DNA of 64,000 bases. Origin: Vallitaleaceae bacterium. Lineage in GTDB: Bacteria > Bacillota > Clostridia > Lachnospirales > Vallitaleaceae. This document shows, piece by piece, positions 9,144 to 18,813 of this stretch (its first letter is position 1; each line of letters starts with the position of its first letter). A model generated the notes under the pieces. The model ran no database searches. It was not told the origin of the DNA and was given only the letters and a program-made list of their open reading frames with translations. The translations under genes were made by a program, and so were the position numbers. The stretch covers positions 1 to 64,000 of the forward strand of contig JANQFZ010000046.1 in assembly GCA_028277605.1 (NCBI GenBank), in the 5' to 3' direction.

Positions 9144-9581
9144 TTAGTCAATATCTACTTTTAAATCATAGTCGCCACTTCTTCCACCAAAGTAGCGTAC
9201 CTTTAAATAATATATTCTATCATCATAAATTTCGATTCCATCAATATCTTCAATTACTCCTTCAAATTCAGTAGAAGATTCAATTAATGATCTCTCTTCA
9301 TCATATAAATAAAGGTCAAAATCTGAATCACTACTAAATGCTTCTAACTCAAAATCACTTGTTCCAGCTCTATTTGGAATAATTTTAAACCAATCTTCTT
9401 TATCACTTCTTGAAACTTCTCCTAAAACTCCTAATTGTCTATGACCATCTAACCAGATAACTTGAGCTTCTTGTGGCATATCGTTTGGTTCATCCTCATT
9501 TATGTGATCATAGGCAAACACATTACTTCCTTGCAAAGATATCATTGCAAAAATACTTAAAAATACTACTAATTTTTTCAT
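9144..9581 (-). CDS. Secreted PPC-domain protein
   Basis: Small exported protein of 145 residues. A signal peptide (MKKLVVFLSIFAMISLQG, cleavage near VFA-YD) is followed by one bacterial pre-peptidase C-terminal (PPC) domain. The diagnostic run is EDEPNDMPQEAQ, then DWFKI, DFDLYLYDE and a terminal YYLKV/GDYDLKV pair of strands. PPC domains are normally appended to secreted proteases and bind substrate or metal. Here the domain stands alone, which is less common. Neighbouring serpins and exported PepF suggest a shared extracellular setting, but no direct functional link is visible. A GGGAG ribosome binding site supports the start. Confidence 0.8.
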   Translation of the reverse strand: MKKLVVFLSIFAMISLQGSNVFAYDHINEDEPNDMPQEAQVIWLDGHRQLGVLGEVSRSDKEDWFKIIPNRAGTSDFELEAFSSDSDFDLYLYDEERSLIESSTEFEGVIEDIDGIEIYDDRIYYLKVRYFGGRSGDYDLKVDID

Positions 9582-9699
9582 TTATTTTCTCCCTCTTTCC
9601 CATTATTATAAATACTGTATATTTTCCTTTCCTCCTTTCCTTTACTCTCTTCACAATAGTATATATATTTATGTATTTTGATTTTGTAAAAAGATAATT

Positions 9700-10355
9700 T
9701 TCTTCTAATCCTAGATAATATACAGTAATAAGATTAAAAGTAGTAATGTATATTTTATTATGTAATACATTGCTTATATTATATTAACTCTAATTGTTTA
9801 TTATGTCAATAAAATTTATTGTATTTATTTTGATTTGTTCTTATTTTTTTATTTTTTATTTAGGTATTTGTATTTTTAAACATTATTCTCATTTTATAGT
9901 TAAATATACCTATATATTCGACATTTTTTACTGCTTTTTTATTATGAATTAAAAAAGTAATTTATACTAAATATGTTTTATTCAAATTCATTCAATGATT
10001 TTATTACCTTCAAGTAAAATATATCCCATGTTCTGTGGTACAGGGATAATAATTCCTAGGATCTCATTGTTTGCTCACAAGATGATAAATTAAGTAAAAT
10101 TATTATTGATATAAGTATTTTAATTACCAAGTCTTTTCTCAATCCTATGGCCCCCTATTGAATAATTGCTTTAACAAATTCATAGCATCAATTCTCTCTT
10201 TATGTATCTGTCCTTTTATTTACTATTCTCGTTACATCTATCTACTGGAGTATTACTGTAGGTACTCAATAAACCATTACTACTCCAGTAATAGCCAGCT
10301 GTTTTCATGGAAGATTACTTGCACTAATTCTTCTTTTGGTTTAAAGATTAAACTA
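9700..10355. other. Long AT-rich non-coding region with possible gene remnant
   Basis: No convincing intact gene is seen in this stretch. An inverted repeat (tactggagta at 10243-10252, tactccagta at 10281-10290) lies in its right part. On the minus strand, short fragments read like protein (for example HKERIDAMNLLKQLFNRGP ending at a stop near 10150, and FKPKEELVQVIFHENSW near 10340). They are out of continuous frame and may be debris of a decayed gene or mobile element. The small plus-strand open frame at 10158-10358 has no recognisable features or ribosome binding site and was not called. Confidence 0.4.
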
Positions 10356-10398
10356 TAAAAAACGCCTTATACTAATAAATATTAGATAGGCGTTTTTT
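10356..10398 (-). terminator. Terminator of gltX
   Basis: The stem aaaaaacgcc/ggcgtttttt encloses an AT-rich loop just after the gltX stop at 10413. T-rich flanks on both sides make it potentially bidirectional. Confidence 0.85.
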
Positions 10399-10412
10399 AC
10401 TTAATTGTAAAA

Positions 10413-11885
10413 CTACATATTTAACTCTTTCTTAAGTTTATTGATACCAAACTCTATTCTTTTAATGGACTCTTCCTTTCCTAGTATATCTGCTAGGTCA
10501 AAGGCACCACCGGGTGTGGACGGTTTACCAGATAGCGCTGTTCTTAGCGGCCAGAGCATCTGCCCGTTTTTTATACCTAATTCCTGTATAAGAACCATGA
10601 CAGTATCGTGTAGTGCATCCTTATCCCAGACTTTCTGCTCTTTAATTATAGGAAGTGCTTTTTCCAAGCTTTCTAATGCATTTTCAGGATTGGTTTTCAT
10701 TCTCTTATGTCTGTATAAATCAATATCATAATCGGGTAAATCATTAAAAAAGTCCACAATATCAGGAATATCGGTCAATACCTCAAGCCTGCTCTGTATT
10801 AGCTGTCCAATCTTTTTTAAATCAATATTCCTTAGAATAGTGTTTTTTAAATAAGGTTCTGCATAAGTATAAAAATCTTCAAACTGCATATGCTTAATAT
10901 AGTCACTATTCATCCATCTAAACTTTTTCATATCAAAGACGGCTGGTGATTTATTAATTTTAGTATAGTCAAACGCCTTAATTAACTCTTCTAAACTAAA
11001 TATTTCAGTGTTACTTCCTGGACTCCATCCAAGTAGTGCAACAAAATTAACGATAGTCTCCTGTAAAAAACCTTGCTCTAGTAAATCCTCATAGGAAGCG
11101 TGACCACTTCTTTTACTTAGCTTCTGTCCTTCTTCATTAGTAATTAATGGACAATGGACATAGACAGGAACCTCCCAGCCAAAAGCTTCATAGAGTCGAT
11201 TATACTTTGGAGAAGATGATAAGTATTCGTTACCTCTAACCACATGAGTGATTCCCATTAGATGATCATCCACCACATTAGCAAAGTTATAGGTTGGGTA
11301 GCCATCCGATTTAATGAGTACCATATCGTCTAATTCAGAATTATCGACAGTTATTGTTCCATAGATAACATCCTCAAATGAAGTTTGTCCCGTTGTTGGA
11401 TTGTTTTGTCTAATAACATAAGGAATGCCTTCAGCCAGCTTTTGCTCTACTTCATCTTTGGTTAAATTCAAACAATGTTTATCGTACCTAAAGGTCTCCT
11501 TATTTTGCTCCGCTTGTAATCTCAAGGCATCTAAACGCTCTTTATTGCAGAAGCAATAGTAGGCCTCTCCTTTTTCTACTAGTTTTTTTGCATATTCTAA
11601 ATAGATTCCTTTTTGCTGTCGCTCACTTTGAATATATGGACCAACTTCGCCCTCTTTATCAGGCCCTTCATCATGTATAAGGCCTGTACCTGCCATCGTT
11701 TTATAAATAATCTCTACAGCACCTTCAACCAGTCTCTCTCTATCGGTATCCTCGATTCTTAATAAGAAATCCCCACCCTCATGCTTAGCAATAAGATAGG
11801 CATATAAAGCAGTTCTTAAATTACCAACATGCATACGCCCTGTAGGGCTTGGTGCAAATCTGGTTCTAATTTTTTTTGTTATCAT
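10413..11885 (-). CDS. gltX: Glutamyl-tRNA synthetase
   Basis: Class I aminoacyl-tRNA synthetase that charges tRNA-Glu (and possibly tRNA-Gln) in the cytoplasm. The catalytic HIGH-type motif is in [20 protein letters not shown], and the KMSKS-type motif appears as KLSKRSG. Other marks are [11 protein letters not shown] and the anticodon-binding C-terminal half. The length of 490 residues is normal. The start was set at the ATG at 11885, eight bases after GGAG, instead of the GTG three codons upstream. It is flanked by non-coding DNA, a terminator on one side and a decayed gene on the other, so it is probably monocistronic. Confidence 0.97.
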   Translation of the reverse strand: MITKKIRTRFAPSPTGRMHVGNLRTALYAYLIAKHEGGDFLLRIEDTDRERLVEGAVEIIYKTMAGTGLIHDEGPDKEGEVGPYIQSERQQKGIYLEYAKKLVEKGEAYYCFCNKERLDALRLQAEQNKETFRYDKHCLNLTKDEVEQKLAEGIPYVIRQNNPTTGQTSFEDVIYGTITVDNSELDDMVLIKSDGYPTYNFANVVDDHLMGITHVVRGNEYLSSSPKYNRLYEAFGWEVPVYVHCPLITNEEGQKLSKRSGHASYEDLLEQGFLQETIVNFVALLGWSPGSNTEIFSLEELIKAFDYTKINKSPAVFDMKKFRWMNSDYIKHMQFEDFYTYAEPYLKNTILRNIDLKKIGQLIQSRLEVLTDIPDIVDFFNDLPDYDIDLYRHKRMKTNPENALESLEKALPIIKEQKVWDKDALHDTVMVLIQELGIKNGQMLWPLRTALSGKPSTPGGAFDLADILGKEESIKRIEFGINKLKKELNM

Positions 11886-12151
11886 GTTTACCACTCCAAT
11901 TAGTCATGTTATATATCATTAATTCTTGATATTGTACCTCTATTATTACCGATTTTTTCAATTAATCTATGTTCCTTATTCTACCACAATTATCCTATGT
12001 GTCATACTAACAATAGGATTTTAATAATAAAAATATAGCATGATATTAATATAATGAAAAAGTTACTGCTATATTTTATACTATTCTTTAGCAGTTATCA
12101 ATACAGTTTTTTTTGAGTTTCTACATTAAGGGAGACCAAGTTGACAGGTAA

Positions 12152-12343
12152 GGTTATCTTAAGTACTTTGTTGGTATAGAATATAGAAGGGGATAGCATT
12201 CAAATGATATTGCATATTATTAAATGCCTATAGGTGAATATATCGTATGTACTTTTGAAGCAGAGAATTTTCATCTTCTTACAACCAATGCATTGGATAA
12301 AGCTGTAAATTATGTGTTTCGTACTAAACTAATAAAGAGTTAA
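12152..12343 (+). pseudogene. Decayed GyrI-like/AraC effector-binding domain fragment
   Basis: One continuous plus-strand frame, interrupted by two stop codons (tag after GIEYRRG, and taa just before MPIGEY), reads as the C-terminal part of a GyrI-like effector-binding domain. Visible segments are LKYFVGIEYRRG, MPIGEYIVCTFEAENF and TNALDKAVNYVF, ending at a stop at 12341-12343. Such domains form the ligand-binding half of AraC- and MerR-type regulators or stand alone. The DNA-binding half is not seen and the upstream sequence carries stops. The remnant therefore appears to be inactive. It converges with the YitT gene eight bases away. Confidence 0.7.
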
Positions 12344-12350
12344 ATGAATA

Positions 12351-13196
12351 TTATTTGAATCCCTTACCCAATACCTCACTCGTATTAATGATTATAAGCA
12401 ATGCATTTTCATCAGCCTTATGAACACTTTCTTTTACACGTGTAAATTGTCTTTTTGTAACAGCTGTCATGAGTACACTATAATTTTTTTTACTATACAT
12501 GCCAACCCCATCCAATTTGGTTATTCCGCGGTTAGACTGACGCATTAACTCAGAAGCAACTTTTTCTTCATGAGTCGTTATAATGTAACACATTCTAACA
12601 TAGTCCAATCCATTAACGACTAAATCACTGACCTTTCCACTAACAACTATCATAATTAGAGCTAATAGAACATTTTCTGGATTATTTAATATAATACTAC
12701 CAATCAGCACGATACTCCCATCAATAATTATTAATATTTTTCCTATTGTAATATTTCTAAATAAAGTAATCAATAATTGTCCAAAAAGTTCAGTACCACC
12801 ACTAGAGACATTATATCTATAATTTAACCCAACGGAAATACCGAGGAAAACCCCCCCGTATCCTGCGGCTATTAAAGGATTACTGGTCATAGCTGGTAAA
12901 AAAGCCAATGCATCAATCAAAAAGTTTAGGAGTGTTGTTACTAGTAAGCATTTGATAGTATAAGGTATTGCTTTTATTTTCAGTGACATAATCATTATAG
13001 GTAGATTTAACAAATAACCAACTAAACCTACACCTAAAGCAAAGTATTTGTTAATTAATAAACCAATCCCTGTAACTCCTCCACCGACAATATCATTGGG
13101 TTTAATAAAGAGATTAATTGCTAAGGCATAGACAATACAGCTAATTATTGCAAAAAACCAACTCCTAAATTCTTCCTTATTAACACTAAAACGCAT
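12351..13196 (-). CDS. YitT-family membrane protein
   Basis: Integral membrane protein of 281 residues in the YitT/DUF161 family. The N-terminal two-thirds has about five hydrophobic segments with family features (AINLFIKPNDIVGGGVTGIG, YNVSSGGTELFG). The C-terminal DUF2179 domain is cytoplasmic (TKLDGVGMYSKKNYSVLMTAV, then a HKADENALLIIINTSEVLGKGF tail whose form is typical). The transported substrate or function of this family is not established. The ATG start follows AGGAGGAAGGTC. The gene is separated from the upstream fructoselysine-type cluster by a hairpin at 13321-13354, so it is probably transcribed separately. Confidence 0.9.
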   Translation of the reverse strand: MRFSVNKEEFRSWFFAIISCIVYALAINLFIKPNDIVGGGVTGIGLLINKYFALGVGLVGYLLNLPIMIMSLKIKAIPYTIKCLLVTTLLNFLIDALAFLPAMTSNPLIAAGYGGVFLGISVGLNYRYNVSSGGTELFGQLLITLFRNITIGKILIIIDGSIVLIGSIILNNPENVLLALIMIVVSGKVSDLVVNGLDYVRMCYIITTHEEKVASELMRQSNRGITKLDGVGMYSKKNYSVLMTAVTKRQFTRVKESVHKADENALLIIINTSEVLGKGFK

Positions 13197-13320
13197 GACC
13201 TTCCTCCTATGTAATATGTAATAAATAACTTCTTTATCTTTTTTTACAATACTGTCATACTAACTATAAGATTAGTGGTTGTACTTTGCTCAAAGTAGGA
13301 AAGTAACGTTACATATAAAA

Positions 13321-13354
13321 CTGACACCGTAATAGATAATTATTACGATGTCAG
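13321..13354 (-). terminator. Terminator after the frlB-like gene
   Basis: A 13-bp stem (ctgacaccgtaat/attacgatgtcag, one mismatch) lies 40 bases after the stop at 13393. The following minus-strand sequence is only moderately T-rich. Confidence 0.6.
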
Positions 13355-13392
13355 CACATGTTTAAAAAAACTAATAAACATATAATTAATAT

Positions 13393-14370
13393 TTAATATT
13401 CCATTTTCCACATATATCTTCTGACAGTCAATGGATGTCCTCTAAATTCAGCAAGAGCATTAGCATAGCCTCGTAGAACCACTCCTACTACTATGGATGC
13501 AAAATAGCCTTTTAGATCTTGATCCATATCTTTCATGTCAAAGTCTTCTGCATCAATCAAGACAATTTTATCAGAATACTTTTTACAAAAAGCATGTGCT
13601 CTTTCATCTAAATATCTTGAGCTATCCATACCTTTTACTATAATGAATGGTACATCATAATCAGTAATTTCGAATGGTCCATGAAAATATTCTCCTGAAT
13701 GAATAGCATTAGAATGTACCCATTGCATTTCCATTAATAAACATATTGCAAAGGAGTATGCAGGTCCATAGTTTCCTCCACTAGCCATAGTATATATAAT
13801 TTTTTCTCTTTTATAGTTTCTGCCAAAATCCAAGGCTTGCGATGCATATTTTTCAATATTTGCTTTGAATATTTCATCCATCTTGTCAATAGCTTTAATA
13901 GCTCTTTCATACTTTTCATTTGGAGCAATGGCATGAAGCATATTAAAGATTAAGCAATGTAGAATAGTATGATTATGATTAGTCATGTCAGATTCTTCTA
14001 ACCAATCATAATGAATTGGATACTCAGCAGTTTCCCATAATGGAGACCCTACAATATGTGACATTGCAATAGTCAAAGCTCCTTTTTCTCTAGCTAATCT
14101 AGTCGCTTCAATTGTCTCAGGTGTCATTCCTTTCATTGAACAAGAGATAACAACCGAATCATCACCTAATGCTTTAGGCGTTCGATAGACAAATTCATTA
14201 GCTGTATACACGGTAGCTGGTATTTCACTTTCACAGTCCAGTATATATTGTGCTGGCATCATTAAAGCCATAGAACCTCCACAGGCTACAAAATAAATGT
14301 GATTAATTTTCTTCTTAGCTTTTATAGCTTGTACAGCCTCATTGATTTGATCCTTATGCTCTTTTTTCAT
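13393..14370 (-). CDS. SIS-domain sugar-phosphate deglycase, FrlB-like
   Basis: Protein of 325 residues with two SIS (sugar isomerase) domains. The first has YFVACGGSMALMMPA and the SCSMKGMTPET phosphate loop; the second has the EYFHGPFEITD signature shared with FrlB. FrlB cleaves fructoselysine 6-phosphate to glucose 6-phosphate and lysine. The neighbours support the assignment: sugar ABC transporter subunits, a FrlD-like kinase and a GntR/UTRA regulator on the same strand, an order like frlBONMD of Bacillus. A second homologue lies at 20104-21096, so the two may act on different Amadori-type substrates. AAAGGAG supports the ATG start. Other amino-sugar phosphate substrates cannot be excluded. 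Confidence 0.8.
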   Translation of the reverse strand: MKKEHKDQINEAVQAIKAKKKINHIYFVACGGSMALMMPAQYILDCESEIPATVYTANEFVYRTPKALGDDSVVISCSMKGMTPETIEATRLAREKGALTIAMSHIVGSPLWETAEYPIHYDWLEESDMTNHNHTILHCLIFNMLHAIAPNEKYERAIKAIDKMDEIFKANIEKYASQALDFGRNYKREKIIYTMASGGNYGPAYSFAICLLMEMQWVHSNAIHSGEYFHGPFEITDYDVPFIIVKGMDSSRYLDERAHAFCKKYSDKIVLIDAEDFDMKDMDQDLKGYFASIVVGVVLRGYANALAEFRGHPLTVRRYMWKMEY

Positions 14371-14416
14371 AATAATTACTCCTTTACTTTTTATATTTAA
14401 TAAATGATATGCATTT

Positions 14417-14445
14417 ATTATATAACATTATATAACGTCATGTTT
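14417..14445 (-). promoter_or_regulatory. Candidate promoter of the frlB-like gene
   Basis: On the minus strand, TATAAT at 14417-14422 is followed by AAATGCA, exactly as at the kinase promoter (18814). A direct repeat of GTTATATAAT (14417-14436) covers the -10 region and resembles half of the regulator motif found elsewhere in the cluster. The -35 is weak. It suggests a second, possibly co-regulated transcription start inside the cluster. Confidence 0.4.
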
Positions 14446-14503
14446 TAGGTGAGATATCTTATATGTATAGAATAAAAAATTAATATGCAATTATGGTATG
14501 GAT

Positions 14504-15358
14504 TTAACCTTTTACAGAACCTGCGGTTAACCCTCTGATAAATTGTTTCTGCATTAATAAGAAAATCAATATCATTGGAATGGATGCAATAACAATCCCA
14601 GCTAACAAGACGGTATAATTCGCTCTCATATCGCCTTGGAAAGTCATCAATCCTATAGGTATGGTCATAATCTTTTTATCTTCAAGAAATACATTAGCAA
14701 ATAAGAATTCATTCCAAACGAAATTTAAATTAACAATAGCGCATGAAGCAAATATTGGCTTACTGATAGGCACAATAATTTTATAAAAGATTTGAAAGCT
14801 ATTATAGCCATCTATATAAGCTGCTTCCTCTAGTTCTTTTGGAATAGAAAGAAAATATGCTCTCATTAAGAATACAGTAAAAGGTATTCTAAATGCTATA
14901 TAAGGTAATATAACCGCAAAATAAGTATTGTATAGGTTGAGTGTTTGTAACATTTTGTAAAGCGGAACTAATGCAACTTGTTCTGAAAGGGCCATACCTC
15001 CAAGTACTATAATAAAAATAATATTTTTCCCTTTGACATTAAATCTAGTAATACCATAGGCTAGTAAAGCACTAATGGTAATAATTAGTATTAAAGAAAT
15101 GGAACTGACTATAAGGGAATTTTTAAAATAAGCAAATAGACCTTTTCCCCACGCTTCTACATAATTACTAAACAGCAGTTTTTCAGGTAAAGCTAATGAG
15201 TTATTGAATAATTCATTATTACTTTTTAATGAGTTTATTAGTAACCATATTATGGGCAGAAATATACTTATGACTAATACAATAAAGAATAAATTTAAAA
15301 GTAGTTTTAGAATACCTTGCTTACGTGTTTTTTTTATGTGTACTGCGTTACTTAACAT
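14504..15358 (-). CDS. Sugar ABC transporter permease (MalG/FrlM type)
   Basis: Integral membrane subunit of a carbohydrate-uptake ABC importer (CUT1 family) with about six membrane segments. The EAA loop that contacts the ATPase appears as EEAAYIDGYNSFQIFYKIIVP. The C-terminus has KQFIRGLTAGSVKG, typical of MalG-type permeases. The start was placed at the ATG at 15358 because AGGAGGG lies five bases upstream; the longer frame would overlap the previous gene. It is ten bases from the stop of the partner permease, so the two are translated from one transcript. No ATPase gene accompanies it; a shared MsmX-type ATPase elsewhere in the genome is inferred. Confidence 0.92.
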   Translation of the reverse strand: MLSNAVHIKKTRKQGILKLLLNLFFIVLVISIFLPIIWLLINSLKSNNELFNNSLALPEKLLFSNYVEAWGKGLFAYFKNSLIVSSISLILIITISALLAYGITRFNVKGKNIIFIIVLGGMALSEQVALVPLYKMLQTLNLYNTYFAVILPYIAFRIPFTVFLMRAYFLSIPKELEEAAYIDGYNSFQIFYKIIVPISKPIFASCAIVNLNFVWNEFLFANVFLEDKKIMTIPIGLMTFQGDMRANYTVLLAGIVIASIPMILIFLLMQKQFIRGLTAGSVKG

Positions 15359-15368
15359 GGCTACCCTC

Positions 15369-16247
15369 CTATACTTTACCCGATTTTGTAACAATTATTT
15401 GTATAATAGAAATCGTGACGGTTACAACAAATATCAAAACTCCTGTTGCGGCTGCTAAACCCATTTTGTCATGTAAAAATGCATTTTGATATAAGAAGAC
15501 TCCCAATACCTGTGAACTATTACCAGGGCCTCCACTAGTCGTTGAATAGACCTCTGTAAAAAGTTTGAATGCACCAATAATAGTTATAATAGAGCATACT
15601 AATAATTGCTCTTTAACAAGAGGAATCATGATATGTATCGCTCTTTTAATAGGACCTGCTCCATCAATTGCAGCGGCTTCAAGATAGTCTTTTGGTATAT
15701 TCTGTATTGCTACTACCATAAGTAAAGTGATATAGCCTGTGAACTGCCATTGACTCATCGCTATGATACAATAAATAGCTATTTTAGAATCACCCAGCCA
15801 TGATTGTGTCAAGTTTTCTAATCCAACCGACCTTATCAACGAGTTCAGAAGTCCAACTTGTGGTGAATACACAAAGGTAAAAAGTAAACCAACGGCTGTT
15901 AATGATATTAGAGCAGGTAGAAAATATATATTTCTATATACATTCCTTAATCTTCCCGTCAGTTTGCTTTCAAGTAAGAGTGCAATAATGGTGCCAAATC
16001 CTACTTGTACAATTAATGAAATCACTGCGTACATCGTATTGTTCTTTATCATGATAGGAAAAATATCACTTGTAAAAAGTTTTATATAGTTATCAAATCC
16101 TACAAATACTTTTCCTGCAGAATACGATGATAAACGAAAAAAGCTATAGACAAAATTAGATATTACAGGTATATAAACAAAGAATAAAACCATTAGTAAT
16201 CCCGGTATAATATAATAGTAAGGAACAAATTTTTTCCTTTTCATCAT
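15369..16247 (-). CDS. Sugar ABC transporter permease (MalF/FrlN type)
   Basis: Partner permease of the CUT1 importer, with about six membrane segments and an EAA loop (EAAAIDGAGPIKRAIHIMIP). The N-terminus (KFVPYYYIIPGLLMVLFF) matches MalF-type proteins without a large periplasmic loop. The start is the first of two adjacent ATG codons, after AAAGGTGG. Its place between the binding protein and the second permease is the usual one for this transporter class. The substrate is inferred from the deglycase and kinase genes. Confidence 0.92.
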   Translation of the reverse strand: MMKRKKFVPYYYIIPGLLMVLFFVYIPVISNFVYSFFRLSSYSAGKVFVGFDNYIKLFTSDIFPIMIKNNTMYAVISLIVQVGFGTIIALLLESKLTGRLRNVYRNIYFLPALISLTAVGLLFTFVYSPQVGLLNSLIRSVGLENLTQSWLGDSKIAIYCIIAMSQWQFTGYITLLMVVAIQNIPKDYLEAAAIDGAGPIKRAIHIMIPLVKEQLLVCSIITIIGAFKLFTEVYSTTSGGPGNSSQVLGVFLYQNAFLHDKMGLAAATGVLIFVVTVTISIIQIIVTKSGKV

Positions 16248-16325
16248 TATATCCACCACCTTTCTGTATAGAAAGGTGCATCTATATAAAACTAGAGCAC
16301 CTTTATTATTAATTATCTAATAGTT

Positions 16326-17687
16326 TTATTCATTGGCCCCTGATTGATATGTTTCTTGAGCTTCTTTTGCAGCTTTTTGTATTTTCTTCATAGCATCTTC
16401 TGGTGTAATATCTCCATTTGTTAAATCAGATACTGCTGTTAGATACTCATTTGCAATAGTAGAATATAAGGAAGCATCAAACCATCCAGCCATTGTTTTT
16501 GCATTTTTTATAACCTCATAAGCTTCGAGCAACTTTTGGTCGTTAAGTCCATCAACAATTCCTACTCCTGCATTGAACCATCCTACCTGTTGAACTTCTT
16601 TTTTACCAACTTCTGGTCCAGTAAAGTATTTTAGAAATTCTATACTCTCTTCTGGATACTTTGTTTTAGAAGAGATAACAAATCCTTCTGGAGAACCAGT
16701 TAACAGTGTAGGATCGCCTTCACCTTCAATAAGTGGAAAGCCAAACATACCATAATTCATATCTGGATTTTCATCTGCTAAATAGGGTATTTCAACTAAT
16801 TCAGCGAAAAACATGCCTGCTTTACCCTGTGCAAAATTATTACGAGCCATATCATGTGGTATTCCATTGACTGCCTCATTAAAATATGGTATTAGTTGCT
16901 GATAATATTCCAATGCTTTGACATAATTAGGATCAGTGAATTCTCCTGTTGCAGGATCTAAATCTTTTAATCTTATTTCATTATTTACTAACATTTGATT
17001 AATACTTCCAATATAATGAGAGGAAGGCCATTGATTCTTGTTTCCATAAGCTATAGGTGTAATATCCTTAGCCTTTAGGGCTTCACATACTTCTATAAAC
17101 TCGTCCCAAGTATCAGGTACTTCTAGATTATTTTCATTAAAGATGTCAATATTATAAAACATCATTTTAGCATCTAATCTAAAAGGTATTCCATATAATA
17201 CATCGCCCTTGCGATATTCATTAACTTGTGCTTCAAGAAGAGAATTCTTCCATTCACTATCATTATTAAAAGCATCTGTAAGATTCATGATTAAGCCTTC
17301 TCTTAAAAAACGCTCTGAAAACTCTCCAGACCAGCTAAAAAATACATCTGGACACTCATTACTACCAACTACAACTTTTATCTTTTCTTTATAAGGTTGA
17401 TTCTGTGCACTTGAAATGACAATATCAATATCTGGATGATCTGCTTCATACTGTGCAACAGTTTCTTCTATAAATGAATTAAAAGGCTCATCTGGAAATC
17501 TGTGAAAGAGTTTAATGACTTTCTTTTCTTCTACTTGCCCATCATTGTCTTCTCCATCATTTGCTTCACCGTTTGTCACTTCTCCATCTGGTACATCATT
17601 ATTATTGGGTGTACTACATGCTGTCATAAATATCATGACTATTATTAATAATAGTCCAAGTAAACTTCTGCCTATTTTTTTTGTCAT
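16326..17687 (-). CDS. Sugar ABC transporter substrate-binding lipoprotein (FrlO type)
   Basis: Extracellular solute-binding protein of 453 residues for the adjacent permeases. The lipoprotein signal ends in FMTAC. A low-complexity acidic linker follows (repeats of G-E-x-N-D-G), then the family 1 solute-binding fold (VIKLFHRFPDEPFNSFIEE, GIPFRLDAKMMFYNIDIF, TPEDAMKKIQKAAKEA). It probably captures a glycated amino acid or similar sugar conjugate outside the cell, inferred only from gene context. It is first of the three transporter genes; the 187-base gap to the kinase gene could hold a separate promoter, but none was evident. Confidence 0.92.
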   Translation of the reverse strand: MTKKIGRSLLGLLLIIVMIFMTACSTPNNNDVPDGEVTNGEANDGEDNDGQVEEKKVIKLFHRFPDEPFNSFIEETVAQYEADHPDIDIVISSAQNQPYKEKIKVVVGSNECPDVFFSWSGEFSERFLREGLIMNLTDAFNNDSEWKNSLLEAQVNEYRKGDVLYGIPFRLDAKMMFYNIDIFNENNLEVPDTWDEFIEVCEALKAKDITPIAYGNKNQWPSSHYIGSINQMLVNNEIRLKDLDPATGEFTDPNYVKALEYYQQLIPYFNEAVNGIPHDMARNNFAQGKAGMFFAELVEIPYLADENPDMNYGMFGFPLIEGEGDPTLLTGSPEGFVISSKTKYPEESIEFLKYFTGPEVGKKEVQQVGWFNAGVGIVDGLNDQKLLEAYEVIKNAKTMAGWFDASLYSTIANEYLTAVSDLTNGDITPEDAMKKIQKAAKEAQETYQSGANE

Positions 17688-17873
17688 ATAATTATCCTCC
17701 CAAAATAGTAATAATAAAGTTTTTAGCTACACGTTACCCATATAAAAAATAAATATGATTTATTTAAATTTCTCTTTTAGCCACTAAAATTAACTTATTC
17801 ATTCAAACTGGAAAGTTCACTAAACGGTTTTAAAGACCAAAGAGAAATAGTTTTAATTCATTTGCTAATCATT

Positions 17874-18770
17874 TTATTTTTTATAACTTTTCCCAAATCC
17901 AAAAGCCCCATCATAACTACAAATTTTGGACGAAAATAGTGCAGCCTTGTATAGACTTGCTTTAATCACTACATCTCTATATTCATCCACTTTTGTTATT
18001 CCTTTATTCCCTGATTTTACGGAAAAATCAACCACTTCTTTCATATTGTTAATATACCCAGTTAAAAAAGCGGTTATGAAAGAATCTCCTGCCCCCATTG
18101 TATCAACTGCTTCAATTAAACATGGTGATTGTTCATATAGCTTGTTCTTAACTAATACTAACGCGCCTCTAACACCTCTAGTAGCAATAACGATATGCTT
18201 GCACCCATAAGACATAATATCATGCATTAAGCTTATAATATCTTCATCTTTCATTTCACTACAAGAAATACTCGCGCAATCAATATACTTACAACACCTT
18301 TTAAGATACTCATCTGTATAACGATTAGAAAAATCCATAGAAATAAAATTAGAATATGGACTTAGATGGATCAACTCATCTTCAATAAAGCTAAAACAAC
18401 TCGTATGTACTATATCAAAATTACTGATATAAGAAATATCTACTCCACTTAAAGCCAATGGGTATTTTGATGAAACACCTCCTTTATTAGACCCAACAAA
18501 CACCCTATCCCCTTTTTCCAATTTCACTTGTGAATAACCATTTTCACCTTTATAAAAGCGGCAATGATCCAATCGAATTCCTAATGACTTTGAAATTTGG
18601 TATACATGTTCTCCAGCTTCATCATCACCAAAAACGCCTAGATAAGAAGCATCCATACCAAGCATATTAGCATAAACAGCAAAATTCAAAGCATTGCCAC
18701 CAGGATACATGGTTTTAGTATGGATGTATTTATCAACAACATTGTCTCCTAGTCCAATAACTCGTATCAT
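17874..18770 (-). CDS. PfkB-family sugar kinase, FrlD-like
   Basis: Ribokinase-family (PfkB) kinase of 298 residues. It has the N-terminal GDNVVDKY and PGGNALNFAVYA motif and the C-terminal catalytic DTMGAGDSF motif whose aspartate is the base. The N-terminal pattern resembles fructoselysine 6-kinase (FrlD). FrlD phosphorylates the imported Amadori compound before FrlB splits it. The start is the ATG at 18770, five bases after GGGAG. Together with the binding protein, permeases and deglycase it forms a plausible uptake, phosphorylation and deglycation route. A different ketose-amine substrate remains possible. Confidence 0.82.
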   Translation of the reverse strand: MIRVIGLGDNVVDKYIHTKTMYPGGNALNFAVYANMLGMDASYLGVFGDDEAGEHVYQISKSLGIRLDHCRFYKGENGYSQVKLEKGDRVFVGSNKGGVSSKYPLALSGVDISYISNFDIVHTSCFSFIEDELIHLSPYSNFISMDFSNRYTDEYLKRCCKYIDCASISCSEMKDEDIISLMHDIMSYGCKHIVIATRGVRGALVLVKNKLYEQSPCLIEAVDTMGAGDSFITAFLTGYINNMKEVVDFSVKSGNKGITKVDEYRDVVIKASLYKAALFSSKICSYDGAFGFGKSYKK

Positions 18771-18813
18771 AACCACTCCCTTTTTTAAGTATCTTTTAAC
18801 TCCTCTTGCATTT

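Noticed and set aside
10158-10358. 66-codon plus-strand open frame
   Set aside because: No ribosome binding site, composition rich in tyrosine, serine and cysteine as expected from chance AT-rich DNA, and it overlaps an inverted repeat.
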